Shown here piece by piece: positions 34,009-47,764 of a stretch of 64,000 bases of DNA; position 1 is the first letter of the stretch; every line of letters starts with the position of its first letter. Source of the DNA: Narthecium ossifragum (taxonomy: Eukaryota; Streptophyta; Magnoliopsida; Dioscoreales; Nartheciaceae). The notes below the pieces were generated by a model. The model saw only the letters and a list, made by a program, of their open reading frames with translations. It ran no database searches and had not been told where the DNA came from. A program made the translations under genes and the position numbers. The DNA lies in assembly GCA_963920575.1 (NCBI GenBank), contig OY986973.1:7481054-7545053 (forward strand), in the 5' to 3' direction.

Positions 34009-35466
34009 GAATCTTTGAAACCAATTAGAAATTGTCAAAGCCAGTCTGCCATCTTCCTTGTCTCATCCAAAATTCATCCTTAGTTTATGAATTAAGTTAG
34101 GCTGTCTCTCTCGTCGAATTTGTTCCTTTGTGTGATCTTCATTGTGGGGATCTTAGACTAGCCTAATCTTGTAAGTTTTGGCCTGCTCGCATATCTTAGA
34201 CTAACATGAATGATTTATATCCTGTCTTCGAAGCAGATATTATCTACCCTGAAATGGTTTAGTTAGTGGATATTGGGAAGGGCTTACTTAATAGAACGTT
34301 GAATATTGTTTCTGGCTTAATGTGCTTGTATTATATTGTTTAATGGAAAATGATTATTGATCCTTTTTGGAAATTTGACCCCCTAGTGTGAATGTGTTTG
34401 TCTTCCTCGTTAATTGCATTAGTCTTGACTGATTCTTGCACCAATTTGAGCATCACCATGTCTCACATTTATAGCGGATAACCAATCTTTCTAACATTTG
34501 CAAATTTTTTGAATATGATAACAGGCTTTTCAAGGAAGCGGGGAGTGCCACTTCTTTTGTAGCTGATGGCGATAGATATTCCCTATCCAGTGGTAATCAA
34601 GCCATTTTTTGAAGTGGTAATTCAGATTCCCTCATCGGAATGATGATATTGTGATGTTGATCATGAGTTGAAATATCAAATTGTTCGCATGAACTAACCC
34701 ACAACATCCAACTTTTTGGGATATTTCTGTAATTCAGTATTCACGAGATTGCTGCTTTGCGAGCTATGTTGTTTATCTCAGCCTTAATGTATATGTTCGG
34801 TTTGTATCATGAATCCGAAGTTTGATAAGTATGGATGTTGTATATTGTGTAGGTCCATTAAATTCGCTCTCGATCTGGCTCTTTAGTGAAGATATTTTTC
34901 AATCTATCCCCTGTGCTATTGCTCTCTGTTTCTCATATGAGAGATTGTTCGAGTAGATACAAATTTCTAGAAATTTACTTGCTTAATGCATATGGTATCT
35001 GCGACGATATCTTGTTTCACAATATTGTTTGTTATTTGATGATATGAGTTACGGGGATCACACTAACATCTTCGTGGTTTTTTCATACTATTCAGCATCT
35101 ACCTGTTGAAGCGATTCGGCTTGAGTGATTTACTGTTGCAAGTTCCTATTGATGGAATAGAAACTGTTGCAGATATCAGCAGTAGAGAGTGATACATCCT
35201 TCTAAATTATAATATGATGATAGCTCTACACGCTTTCTTGGGAAGTGCTGATCAATTCAAAGTCTAAATTTTTTAGACGACGTTTCATAAGATCGTTTCA
35301 TACCTGATCATTTAACGTTGTGGTCTCGGTGGAGTCTCTCAAAACTTTAAAAAGACCCGAGATACTTAGATCTGCATTCTGTTTTTCCTTTTTCTTTTTT
35401 ATTAGCTCTTCCTTTCCACCCCTAAGCTTAGTGGGGCAAATTGTTGTTATTTAGGATCCTATTCGA
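34009..35466. other. AT-rich intergenic DNA
   Basis: No ORF with recognisable similarity on either strand. A short GC-richer segment after a TAACAG at about 34523 could be a spliced 3' UTR exon of the F-box transcript, but nothing confirms it. Confidence 0.4.
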
Positions 35467-36255
35467 TTGTTTTTTTAATAACAAGACCACCCTGTTTTCT
35501 TACAAAATAAGGCCCCTAAGTATAAAAAATCCAATTTTGCACGTTTTTTCTCACATTTTCATGCCATGTCATACCCATGTCTATCCAATCATGTTTTTTT
35601 TTTAAAAAATATCGCATTATATGCGATGGGATGTGAGGGGGGCGGGTTTATTTGACTGGTTGGTGAGGCTGTTCGCGTCCACATGACATGATGTCATTCA
35701 CCGATGGTTTGTTTGTATATGTGGTTTGTTTATATATAAACTCCACATGCTAAACACGGGCACAATGCTCAGAAATCAGTTAACGTGTAATTACATGCGT
35801 ATATAAAAACAAATACGTAGAAACGAGTGACTATAAAGATGAAACAAGCAACTGGGGTTTATATACAAACAAACTGCATAAAATTTTTTGACGTGATCAA
35901 ACATGCGTGTATAAAAAACTATATGTATAAATGGATGCGTATAAATAAGCGAGTAGTATAGTATTACTATGCGCTGTACCATCGGTGAATGACATCATGC
36001 CACATGAGTGTGAATAACCTCATCAACCTGTCAAACCAACTCACCATCATCACATCTCGTCACATTTAATGTGATCAGTTTTTTTTTATTTTAAATATGA
36101 TTGGATAAACATGGGCCTGGCATGGGATGTGAGAAAAGCTGCATACAAAGTTGGAATTTGTATAGTTTGGGGCCTTAGTTTACAAAAAAAACATAGGGGT
36201 GGTCTTCTTATGCAAAAAACAATGGGGGGTGGTCTTCTTATGCAAAAAAACAATG
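35467..36255. mobile_element. Fold-back element with long inverted arms
   Basis: The left arm (35467-35710; AAGACCACC, AAGGCCCCTAAGTAT, CATGACATGATGTCATTCACC) recurs inverted at 35985-36255. The loop (35710-35985) is AT-rich with CGTATAAA-type repeats. The right arm carries a duplicated GGTGGTCTTCTTATGCAAAA unit (36199 and 36229). TSDs are not clear. No transposase. Confidence 0.65.
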
Positions 36256-36949
36256 GAGCTTTGTCGATAGGTACCAAATTTTCTTTTCATTTGGCAATAG
36301 GTACCCCATATATTTCCTTCAGGCATATAGTCTATTAAGATGTTCAAAAGACCAAAATACCCCTCCAGACAACCCATGGCCATGACCTCGTCAGAGCTCA
36401 CTCCATGCTCTACCGTCACCCCCCCAGCCCTCCACCAACCACGGCGAGCTTCGACGAGTTCGACCAAGGACGTCGATGGGGAATTGTGCCATGATCCGTC
36501 ACGATGATCTCCGTCGTTGAAACCGAAGGCGGTGCTCTCAACGGCGGAGATCGCCGTGACGCCGGAGGTGTGGCTTTACGGATCAGATTCCTGCGCGATC
36601 TTAAGAGAGATATATAGATGGGTTGAGGTCGATGAGGTTCTGGTGGTGCAGGGGGTTCGGCGGTGTTGGAATGGAGGAAGAAGTGGGATGTTGTCGCCGG
36701 AGCTGTCGAGGAAGCCGTGGCTTGCCGAGAGCAAGGGAGGTGATTGACTCGGCTGGGATTGGAGTTGGCCGGAATCAGTGGAGGTGGAGCTCGTCGGTGA
36801 CGGGTGATGGTGGTGATTGAGAGATTGCTGGAGATGAGATGACAATGGAAAAATGGAGAAATGACGAAAACAAAGTGAAAAAGGGAAAATTGGAAAAATA
36901 ACGAAAATTTGGAAAAAAGTGAAATATGGGGAAAAATAGGGGAATTTTT
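36256..36949. other. GC-rich stretch, no supported gene
   Basis: Open frames of up to 95 residues exist on both strands between 36380 and 36850 but overlap each other and have no domain. A run of GGAAAA/GAAAAA follows to 36949. Confidence 0.35.
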
Positions 36950-37956
36950 TACAAATTACTTTCCACCAAAGTTACTTTCTATAAATTACTTTCCACAAAT
37001 AATATGTGAAAAAGTAAGCTAAAATAAGAAAAAAATGGAGAAAATATGGGGGAAGTTTCACTTTTTATTTTTGAAAATGAAAAATAACTTTACTTTGCAC
37101 AAATTACTTTCCACCACCAAAATTACTTTCCACAAATAATATGTGGAAAAATCGGCTAAAATAAGAAAAATATGGGGAAAAATCACACATCTTTTTAGTT
37201 ACTTTCTACTAGTTACTTTTTATTAGCTACAATCACTAGTTACTTCCCATTAGTTACAATCACTAGTTACTTTCCGTCATGGTGCGCATCGAGAACTCAA
37301 GTTACTTTTCGCAAATCGTGGTGAGTTACTTTCCACAGGTTTAATATCTAAAATATGGAAAATAACTTATAATAATTATGAAAAGTAACTTTCCATTAGT
37401 TTAATTCGAAAAGTATATCTCAAGTTACTTTCCACGATTTCATCATTGAAAACTCAAGTTACTTTCTACAAAATCATGGTAAGTTACTTTCCATAAATTA
37501 CTTTACACAAATTACTTTCCATCAGTTATTTCGACCACCAAAGTTACTTTCCGTCACCAAAGTTACTTTCCACCAATAATATATGAAAAATCGGCTAAAA
37601 TAAGGAAAATATGGGGAAAAATCACATATTTTCTGTTGCTAACATCTGGATTATGGAAAATAATTTGTAATAATTGTGAAAAGTAACTCAAGTTACAAAT
37701 TACTTTTCGCTAGTTACTTTTCGTTAGTTACTTTCCACCACCAAAGCTACTTTTCACCAATAATATATGAAAAAATTGCCTAAAATAAGAAAAATATGGA
37801 GAAACATCAAGAGTTCATGTCAAATTATTTTCATTAGTTCATTTCCAAGAGTTACTTTCCATTAGTTACAAACAAGGAATTTATTAGTTACTTTCAATGA
37901 GTTTCTTTCCATTAGTTAACCATATCCCAAAAAACGTTTACCTTTCGGGGGTGCTG
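36950..37956. repeat. AGTTACTTTCCA-rich dispersed minisatellite
   Basis: Several dozen copies of AGTTACTTTCCA or close variants (ATTACTTTCCAC, GTTACTTTCCAT) with irregular spacers, and three longer sub-repeats containing AATAATATGTGAAAAA and GGCTAAAATAAG. The block is cut by the LTR at 37957 and resumes at 58108-58155 past it. CpG-poor and closed in all frames. Confidence 0.8.
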
Positions 37957-38678
37957 TGTGAGGACCCGTACCTCCAACCTGGCCCGACCGCGCTGGTCGA
38001 GGGTCTGGTTCAGTTGGTTTGGCTCGGTTGGTCTTGATTCGTGATCCCCTTTGATCGTTCGGCTCCGGGGGGTAATTTGGTAAATTACCCTAGGCAGAGT
38101 TGGTTTAGCACACGCGTAGCACACACACGACCTTATAATGATGTATGTGCTTGATTAAACTAGTAGGAGTACCCCAGATCGGAGGATCTGAGTTAGATCA
38201 TAAGGATCAAGATTTGAGCGGTCGTGATTAAATCTGGCTGATCAAGCGGTTAGGAGACTTACTCACCGCTCGATTAAACCCAAACCTCCCTTAAACCCTT
38301 TTCTCTCTTGTGAGAGCATCAGCCGTGATCCCCTCCGAGAGAGAGAGCAAGAGAGCGGCGGCCCGATCTCGCGGATAGAGAGAGAGAGGGAGGGAGAGAG
38401 GCGATGCTGACGGCAACGACCGCGACCGGAGAGGAACGAGGCGGCGGCTGAGCTTTCCAGTGGCTGGCGACCCGCGCTTGATGGCGATCGCGACCCGACG
38501 AGGGCGGAGAGGACGACGAAGGCTGGGCTTCCCTCTTCAATGGTGAAGAGCTTGGCGACGACCTACGGCAACAGCGGCTTGAGGAGACGACGATCGGCAG
38601 CGACGTGCGAGCGGCAGAGATCTCGAGCTCGGGGGCGACTCACGGCCGGAGAAGAGGAAGGAGAACGCGAGCTCGACT

Positions 38679-41042
38679 GTCACGCCCCGACCCAAAAAAC
38701 CCATCCAGGCCGGGACGTGAGGGTCCTAAACTCTAAAATCAAACGGCGAGAGCCTCCCCTGTAAACATCACTTTTAAACCTGGTGCATGATTAAAAATAT
38801 TCACAAATAATTTAAACTATCCTGTCATCAACTCATAATACAATCTAACTTTAAAAGATAAAATAATGATTCAATTCATCTAGTACAACAATCTCTGATC
38901 AAATTTACATCAAATTGAAATACAAATACATTCTCCTTCAGATTACAATTTATACATTTAAAGCTGTACATCAATTGAATATAATAAACTGATGATATCC
39001 TCGATCTCACGCACCACCAAGGGGGGTACCGCCTCCAACACCGCAACCACCTGAAAAAGAAGGGACTGCATCGACCTGCATCGCCGATGTAGCCCAGGTA
39101 GGAGTGAGCAACAAAGCTTGCTCAGTAGGGTTCTACGCTATTTTACGTCGCACAGAAAGGAAGGGAACACAACAGTGTCGCTTCCCGCCTGAGTCTAAGG
39201 TATGTCTCGGGCCCCATAACCCATCGATGTCCCAAGGGCTCCTGTCATGAACCTCTCTCTTGAACATGTTACCAAGATCACCCTAAGCACTAACAGGGGA
39301 ACAGTACCATGCAGGATCACCCTTTCCCAGCAGGGATACCACTGCCTGGGGACCACGTCGGGAACACATCGATTACATCCTTAGCACACAGTCGAGGAGA
39401 GCGACACGACTTCTAAACCTCAAGCAATATAATATTCTAGTCCAACTACCTAATAATCCTCGAATGATATCAAACATGATCACTGATAACAATCACGTCA
39501 TAATCCTCGACTACCCCAAACCCCGGTCCTAGGGCTAGATCCGGGCTACCCGAGAACCCCGGATCGACGATCGAAACCATCGTCTACCACCTAGCCTGAT
39601 GCTTCTAATGCAGTCAAATGCATGCAATGCTCACGCGCACATCAAGAGGAAAATCATACATGCAACAATATGACATCACAACATACAGGACTAGGCATAG
39701 CCCACAGCTCGCCAAGGGGTAAACATGCATAAAGCAGATAAAGGTCTAAACTACAATAATACAATATTATAACGACGCCCACGGGCCGTTAACAAACAAC
39801 TACACATTCAAACGAAATTCCGGCATTACAACGGCGTCCACATCCGTCAACCGCAATTTCTACAACAGGGATACAACCCGGGCCACGCAATACACAACAG
39901 GCCACAATTACAAGTTAATACAACTAAGGCACACCTTCGGCCCGCTTATCAATCTAAACATCCCAAGGGGCATTACTCCATTGGTTCAACCACGAGCCTC
40001 ACACGGGCTAAACATGTATATATAACACATATATATAACTAACATCTATGATATGGCATGTTCTACAAATTGAAAGCTAATTAGCTATCTATTCGCCAGA
40101 CAAAATACAGATTTGAACATACCGATCCTAGAGATCATTAGGAACATTAAATACGTGAATCCTGAAGCATCAAACCCGATAAAACATCAAAGATCCAATA
40201 AGAAGCCAAATCCCGGATTGCTACAGTAAACTACAATTTAGCGAAGATGAAATCTTCGCAAATCGACGTCCAAACGACGTTAAACCTCAACTCAAACTTA
40301 ATCAGATATTGATTAATATATTGGGAGCATGCTGACCAAGAATTAGATCCAATGGAAGTCTAATTTCCACATATTAGACTAATCAATTTCTCAATCTCTG
40401 TTTCGCAGCAGTTTAGGAAACAATTCATCAAAAATCGTAGGAAAATCCAAAAATCATGAAATCAGCGGCAAACGAAAGATAACTCGATGATCTACAACTT
40501 TCATCTTGAAAGTTTCACGAGATCATGCACGTACGAGCCCAGATCTGAGCTAGAACAGCTCAGCCCGCCGAAAAACAGAACCTTGATAAAATCCGGGAAA
40601 AACCTCCAAAAATCCGGATAAAACACAAATCAAATCCTACCAAGCTCTAATCAGTTGCTAAACAAGTCCATAAGCATCATATTACACATATAAAACCATA
40701 GATCTAACAACCAAACCCTAGATCTAACATACCCTAATGATATAGGTAGAAACCCTACCTTCAAACGCTAAATCCGAGCTTCTTCCTCGTTGATCCGTCG
40801 TACTCCCTCGCCGCCGTCGTCACCAGCTCGCCGGAGAGCCGCCGAAGACCTCCCACAGCCGCAGCCACCGCCGGAGAAGGAAGAGGAGAGGAGATGCCGC
40901 GGAAGAAAGAGGGGAAGGAAGGAGGGGGAGGAGACCTCGCCACCGCCTCCAAGCCGCCTGAGAGCCGCCTATTGATGATGTAAACAGGTTTAGGTGGTTC
41001 ACGCCTCGATTCGGATGGGTTTTCTGGGTCGGGGCGTGACAT
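38679..41042. mobile_element. Aberrant LTR-derived element with two 3' ends
   Basis: Left end TGTCACGCCCCGACCC and right end GGGTCGGGGCGTGACA are inverted copies: both are the 3' terminus of the LTR family that normally runs TGTGAGG...GTGACA. A perfect TSD TCGAC flanks it (38674-38678, 41043-41047). About 2.29 kb from the left is a minus-strand LTR body without its TGTGAGG end. At about 40972 it switches to 70 bp of plus-strand LTR tail (GATGATGTAAACAGG to the end), nearly identical to 57938-58007. No ORF of note. Confidence 0.85.
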
Positions 41043-41246
41043 CGACGCTAGAGGTAGGGTTACTTCCCTAAACCTGGTTTAGGACTCTACTAGAGTAGAA
41101 TAGGGTTTGATGCTGTGGTTTGGAGTGTTGGATTTCTCTGTGGATTTCTTCGTGGATTTCTTCGTGGATTTCTCTTGGATTTCTTATGGGATTTCTCGTT
41201 GGTTTTTCCCTTGGATTTCTTGGCTTCCGATGGGTTTTTTCCGAAG

Positions 41247-41626
41247 TGTTAGATAATAGGGTATACGGAATACCTCGTGCGGAAGCGTTGTAGATCTTGT
41301 TTGCTTTACGAACTCCGATGTGGATCTGCTCCTCTTCGTTGCGCCTCGATCCCGAACCTCGATGCGTTGGAAGAAGACTACCAGAGCCTTCTTCACTCAC
41401 ACACACTCCAAACCCTAGGGTTTTAGATGGTAACCCTAGGAGAGAATAAGAGAGACGGCTATATTCAGATTACTTTCTTGTTAGGGTTTCACTAGCTCCT
41501 CTATATATAGAGGTGTAGGACCAATCTTATCTCAATTGGTTAGAGTCATGACTAGTCTAATCACTTAGATAGACTAGAACTCAAATGACCATGTGGACGC
41601 ACCACTGGATTGGACTCTATGCAACA
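41247..41626 (-). repeat. 3' LTR of Copia A
   Basis: TGTTAGATAATAGG...CTATGCAACA on the plus strand. It contains CTCTATATATAGAG, a symmetric TATA-like box, at 41500-41513. The polypurine tract complement TCTCCCACT follows at 41627. Confidence 0.88.
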
Positions 41627-42739
41627 TCTCCCACTCGTACACAACGGGCATTGCATATTTCACCCAACAATAGTCTCTCATCCTATTATTCCTTCATACA
41701 GGGAAATGGAGCGTGCGACCGCGCGAGAACAAGTACCAACGAAGAGTGTTATATTAAGTTACCATCAAACTAACATAACACCACTTCTAAAATCTCGTGT
41801 ATACCCCAAATCATCTTAACCACACCAGATCATTGCATCTCTGATTCCTCATGTAACTAATACTGAGCCATGCAAGATCTCTTTATGCATTTGTACTCAT
41901 AATCATTCATGGGAACTATTCCCAACATGATTGCCCGGGCTATGACCTACAAATCATTAGCGTGATATCGAATGATATTTCCTTGGAAACTCATGTCAAT
42001 TCATCTAAACCTGATTGCTTTCCTAGACATGCTCCGCTGAACCATATTTTCTCCTGATCCTTGGATAACATGCTAAAGTAGCAACATCAAGCTTCAACTA
42101 CTTGACATAGTCCCTAGTCCCAAAGGGTACAATTATTGGACTTAGAGTCCAAAAAGGGCTCACACAGTGACGAAGAAGGGATCTATTTAGTCACTTCCCT
42201 TTTATGGTCGATCTCTAGCACATACAGTATGATATGTATGTTATGGCGGAGCTCCCACTACGGATCTGTCACACTCAACGCCATACGGATCTTAGTCCAG
42301 TCACTTCTCATAGCGGCTAACTTGAGCATCTCAAGACAATTGGTACTCAACCAATTTCTCAAGCATCTCATATCCGGCTTTGTACAGGCTTCATGGAGAT
42401 GTGGATATCCTCCATGTTTGACTTTATCAGTCTCATCTTAGACTTACTAAGGCGACATCCAAAAATAACCCTCACAAGCTTATTCAGCACTAAAGGGGAT
42501 CACTTTGCAAATGGTACTTAGTGATCTTATTGTCTCATCCTGCCCGCACTCAGCGTCAGGGCGATCGCCCGTGTGAGAGGGCCGATCATAAGCCTGGTAA
42601 CAACAACTTACAAGATATGTGCCTTCGTAAACAATTTACGAAATATATAATATGAAAATGGATCTCATCATTATAAGGTGTTCATTACACAAAAAGTAAT
42701 GGTGTCCCAAGTAGTATCAAATTTCTCATATATCTATAA

Positions 42740-45090
42740 GAGATATCTCTTGCTATGAGTTCTGGTAATTTGATCAGCAACCAAATGTTGACTGAAACAT
42801 ACTTGAGGACCACTTGAATTCTTGCAATCACCAATAAATTAAGTGACAACTAATTTATCCGGACAACTTTGATATTGCTACCACAGTAGCATACCCCGAG
42901 GTTTTCATTCCCTCGATAGTGCCGAAACATCCTTTTAATTGCTGCCCAACACGCAACTTCAGGATTACAATGATATCGGCTAACCATGCTAACAACATGA
43001 TTCAAGTTCGATCAATTACACAACATAATGTATATCAAACTAATGACCTTCCTATAGGCAGCTCATACTATTTATTTCTCTCTTCTAGTCGTAGGACCTT
43101 GCTCGATATTAAGAACTAAACCCTTTCCTTTTGGAGTTTATGTGAATAGTGCGCACTAATCAATTTAGCATCCTTTTGTGACAAACCAAAAGGTCAATTA
43201 AATTTGATCTGTCGAGAAGCTCATCTCAAACAATAGTTCACATATGTCACGTCCATCTCACACATGGAGGACAACCACTTCTAAGTGGTGACTTTTAACT
43301 CCCACTGATATAAAGCCCACAAAGACTTCATGGAATATGATGTGATGCTAGCAACTCAAATTGGAACACTTTAAGCAACAAAGCTTAAATTTTATTGTCC
43401 CTTACTATGAATTTATCAGATGATCCACAAAGGACTCATTTTCTGATTCTTCACTGAGTAAAACATCACATCAATAATGTGTTTAGAACGATTCCAAACT
43501 GATCGGGTGTACTTTTGTCAATTGATACAAAATCAACTAACATTCACACAGAATTTATAGTTCTTAATTATTGAGCTACTTCTTTTTCTACATTTGCTAA
43601 TCATTTTTCCACCAATTGGTCAATCTCATCTCCACAAAGGAAACAAATTCACATAAGCACTCATGAAGGACCTACCTTCAATCTCGAAATTTCAATAAGG
43701 AACAATTCCTCATGAATTTCTATATAGCCGTGAATACTGAGATTTCCTAATGGCATAATTCTCCCACTAGGCAAAAGGAATACTCCCACTGTCTCTGACA
43801 GTCACTTGATGTGAATCCAAATTCTCATCTTGTCATTGAAATGACCACACATTTCGGTGAGACACCTCTAACTAATAGAGTGGGAATCCTTTTTGACTAC
43901 CAATATTAGGAAAACTATTTCCTACATGTCGCAACCCATCTCAGTCATTCCCCATTTTGGATGTTCACCGTACACAACGTGCCCCATCGAGAATCCTTAA
44001 GATCTGATAAAACATATTTATCAGATGTAGAATCCAATTTTCCTAACTCATAGGAGGAATTATGAACATATCAAGTAGAATCACATGGGTGCAAGTCATC
44101 TAAGTTAGACTATACCCATTCCACAACTGATATGGACTAGTTGGAATTGACTTTTAAAGGCATTTGGTTATAGATTCAAGCATCATTTAATAGCCTATCT
44201 CTCAAGAACTTATCAGGAGATTAGCCTGTGCTATTATCAATCTAACCATGTCACTAAAGAGTTTGATTTCTGCTCTTTGCAACCACTTTAGTAGCAAGAT
44301 ATTACAAATCTCCAACTCTGTATATACTTATATCTTCACATAATTTTCTGAACTAATCAGATAATTACTTTCGGTTTGTACCAATTAGAAGAACTCTAAG
44401 TTCTTCTCTTTTAATTCTCAACCTCCGATCCAAAGTTTTGAAACAAATCAAAAATTTGGAATCGGCGAGATATACTATAGACCAAACTGAAATTTGAAGA
44501 AGCATTTACAAATAATGTAGGATATACTATGACATGCCGAAAATCTTTGGGTGCATAAATGTATGAATAGACTAGCTTCTAAAAGATGAGAAGTATTAGA
44601 GGTTTACTCGAAAAACCTCTCTGATTGTCCTATAGTTAAATAAAAATCATAGGTAGATGGGCTTACTTTAGCGAGAAGGCCCAACATCCATTCTCTAGTT
44701 AGTATAGCCCGTCTTTCTTAACCTATGTGACCAAGCTCAAGATTCTATTTGACATACATATAGAATATGAACTAAAGAAGAGAGACTAAAATAGAATCAT
44801 TATATTTCACTAAGAATATAATTCCAACACCAATGAAAATATATTTCAAAAACATCATAGCCATAAGATTTTTGTTTGAGACAGACAACTAATGTCACTG
44901 ATAATGGAAAGAAAATCCTAACACCAACGAAACACATCATTTTTAAGAGCAAGTTGCACCATATGTGCATCTTGAGTCGGTTGACTCCAACTCTCAGGAC
45001 ATATTCCCGCGCTCTATCTTCTATCACAAAGCGAAGACTTCCCGCTAATATCCGACGATAATCATGCATCCAGCTTGATCTCTAGCTACA
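42740..45090 (-). pseudogene. Copia A protease/integrase/RT remnant
   Basis: Short blocks match element B in changing frames, for example the protease-to-integrase segment at 44990-45090 and the end of integrase near 43900-44100. Stops and frameshifts interrupt every domain, and part of the RT/RNase H is deleted, since A has less DNA here than B. Confidence 0.7.
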
Positions 45091-45093
45091 TGT

Positions 45094-46038
45094 CTACATG
45101 CTCCCAAATCTACAATCCAACCAAGGAGAGAAATGAGTCATAAACACATGTGAAAGAACATGAAATTCTAGAGAATTAGGAATAGGGCATACCTTCTTCA
45201 GCTCAGAACAGTCTCGAGCGAAGTGACCCTTCTTTCTACAATTGTAGCACTTCAAATTTGCTACATTTATTATGCTCCCATGCTGATATTTGTGACATTT
45301 CACAAATCTGTCAATATGTGTTTCATCACCAAGTGACCCTTGCCCCTCGTAAATAGGCTTTGAATACCTACGCTTTGCAGCTTGAGAGATGGGGACCTCC
45401 TTTTTACGGTTCGCCTCAATGCGCTCCGTCTCAAGCTCGAGATGACGCGATATGTCCTTGAAAGTCTTGACATCATCCCTATAGGTCATCAAGAGCTTCA
45501 CTTGAGTCCACTCAGGGTCCGGCAAGGAACGAATCACTGCCAAGACTTGTTGCTCATCAGACAGCTCATTTCCAGTAGCTCTCATGTACTTAATCATGAG
45601 GCTCATCGTATGAAGGTGCTCGATCAACGAATGGCCTGGATCCTTCATGTATTCCTGGAACTGTAAATTCAAAGCACGTAGCTTTGTAACCGGAGTCCGA
45701 CAAAAAGCAATCTTTAACTGGTTCCACATATCTCGAGCAGTGGGGCAGTGCTCAAATCTGCCAATCAGATCCTCGTGCATGCAACTAAGCATGACAAATC
45801 GTACAAAAGGATTTTCCCTGACCCAATTGTCATAATCCTTTTGGTCAGAACGATGTTGGATTGCTTTTCCTTCCTTAGGTGGAGTTCTGTCATTTTTCAA
45901 ATGATTGAGCAACAGACGCTCTTTGAGAAGATTTTGAATTTTCTCTTGCCAGATATCATAGTTTTGGCCATCTAATTTCACTATCTTGTGGTGCTCAATC
46001 ACATTCCTATGGGCCATGTCACTACATTGATTGCACAT
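45094..46038 (-). CDS. Copia A Gag protein
   Basis: The 314-residue frame has the Copia gag/UBN2 fold early (KLDGQNYDIWQEKIQNLL near residue 23, MLSCMHEDLIGRF near 83, QQVLAVIRSLPDPEW near 165) and a CCHC knuckle CYNCRKKGHFARDC near residue 263. It forms virus-like particles and packages element RNA in this class. It is collinear with the B gag. The reading frame leaves the polyprotein frame shortly after the knuckle, and in the next frame the protease motif reads D-L-G instead of D-S-G, so protease would be inactive. The start was chosen at the first Met; the conserved part begins near residue 18. Confidence 0.85.
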   Translation of the reverse strand: MCNQCSDMAHRNVIEHHKIVKLDGQNYDIWQEKIQNLLKERLLLNHLKNDRTPPKEGKAIQHRSDQKDYDNWVRENPFVRFVMLSCMHEDLIGRFEHCPTARDMWNQLKIAFCRTPVTKLRALNLQFQEYMKDPGHSLIEHLHTMSLMIKYMRATGNELSDEQQVLAVIRSLPDPEWTQVKLLMTYRDDVKTFKDISRHLELETERIEANRKKEVPISQAAKRRYSKPIYEGQGSLGDETHIDRFVKCHKYQHGSIINVANLKCYNCRKKGHFARDCSELKKVCPIPNSLEFHVLSHVFMTHFSPWLDCRFGSM

Positions 46039-47751
46039 AAAAAATATGTTAGGCGCGTATCATAAAATTTTATCCAAGAACTCAACAAGACCACATAATT
46101 CTTTCCCGCACACTGAGATCGAAAATTTCGCAAAGTAAAGATGCTAGTAATCATCTCCCAATAGTGCAGGTTGAAATTAAGTGTCGAGTTAATTACGAAT
46201 AAAATTATGGGAACAATTCCCACTAGCCACACCACTCATTAACATATAACGAATGGAACACAAATTTAATTTACATAAAATTCATTTAATCTAAGCATAC
46301 ATATGCTTATTTGAAGAATGACATACATTCAGAATTTTATGTAAATATGCACTTTTATGGAAGCGGCAAAAAGCGTAAATAACTGATATTTACATCATTT
46401 TCTGTAAGTGTCTATTTTCAGCTACATAAACTGAAAATATTCATTTTTGTCGAATTTACAGAAATGCCAAGGACTTCCTTTCTAATGTGCCTTACATACT
46501 ATTCTCATCAAGTTTTAAAATACTACTAAAGTGCATAAAAAACTATAGCATGTGATAATCCACTAAGGATTTTATTTGCAACTATTTATTTTCAGCCACA
46601 TAGTCTGAAACCAGCGAGGTCCATAAAGCTAACTCTAAGCAATCATAGAGCAAGCATATATTGAAAACAATTGCAGCAGCATTAAACTGAGGAAGGTAGT
46701 ACACATGGCATGTATTAAATATGCAATCATACATGCTACTATCACCCAAAAACAGAACATGACAAGGTCCAAATAATAAATAAATATATATTCATATGAG
46801 GATCGGGTTGGATATTTGGTCTCCAAAGAAAAAACAGAGCATGCTTTTTATCAACAGAGCATGCTCTGTTCATCATCTCCCTCGATGGGAGATGGGTTTC
46901 CAACTAAAAACCCATAAGCCGCCGCCCATTTTCTTGGCTCGTGAACGTCGTCGGCATCTCGGCTCCCGGCGTTGATCGAGGTGTAAGAACACTACTCGCG
47001 CCGAGGCGGATCTGCCAACTACTCGTGAGAGCTTTGGCGTTGATCGCTCACACTAAGGAGGAGATCGACGCCGCTCCCACACGTTCAAGACGGACTCATC
47101 TTTGTCCAGCATCGTCCCTCGTGGATCAACAGCGGTACTTAAACAGAGCATGGTTTCGGAACGAATCCGAAACCCATTCCCTATTGATCATCTCCCTCAA
47201 TGGGAGATTGGGTTTCTAAACCCTCATGGCTGCCGCCGTTTGATCCTCGCGACGGACGTGGAGATCCACGGCAACTCCGGCCGTCTTTAGCAATCACATC
47301 TCCGAGGGCTCGGCGTCGACTTCCCTTCCGGCGACGACGGTCGTGGCTAGCACAGAGCTGCCATCATCAACGTCGTTGATCTCACACAGAGATCTTCGTC
47401 ATCGCAGCCGCTGGCACTGTGCAGCAAGCATTTTACGACGGCATGCCGATCGCCGTCCATGTGCGATCTACCATCGCAAGTAGCACCCAGCCGCTAGCAC
47501 TGTGCCGCCGTCGCTGCGGTATGGGTCGAGAGGACATGCCATAGAACCCATGGTCGCTGGTCAAAAACAACCAGCAGACCAACATGCATGAAATGCATGT
47601 ATCCGTGAAGTGAACATCCCAATCAAATTAAAAGAACACACACATATTCTCATATACATGATCACAGCATGCAGATCTCGTGCGGAAATGGTTTTACGGA
47701 AAAACAATGCATGAAGACACGGATCTGGAGCGAAAGCAAGAAACAATCAGG
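46039..47751 (-). other. Copia A 5' internal leader
   Basis: Non-coding region between primer site and gag. Positions 46870-47550 are GC-rich with overlapping short frames but no domain. The GGAGATGGGTTTCC / GGGAGATTGGGTTTCT motif occurs twice (46888, 47202), suggesting an internal duplication of about 310 bp. Confidence 0.5.
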
Positions 47752-47763
47752 GCTTTGATACCA
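47752..47763 (-). other. Primer binding site of Copia A
   Basis: Minus-strand TGGTATCAAAGC matches the tRNA-Met type primer site apart from one base (usual form ...CAGAGC), one base from the 5' LTR. Confidence 0.8.
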
Positions 47764-47764
47764 C

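Noticed and set aside
36517..36845. Possible small gene on either strand
   Set aside because: Overlapping frames on both strands, no domain, and position between repeats.
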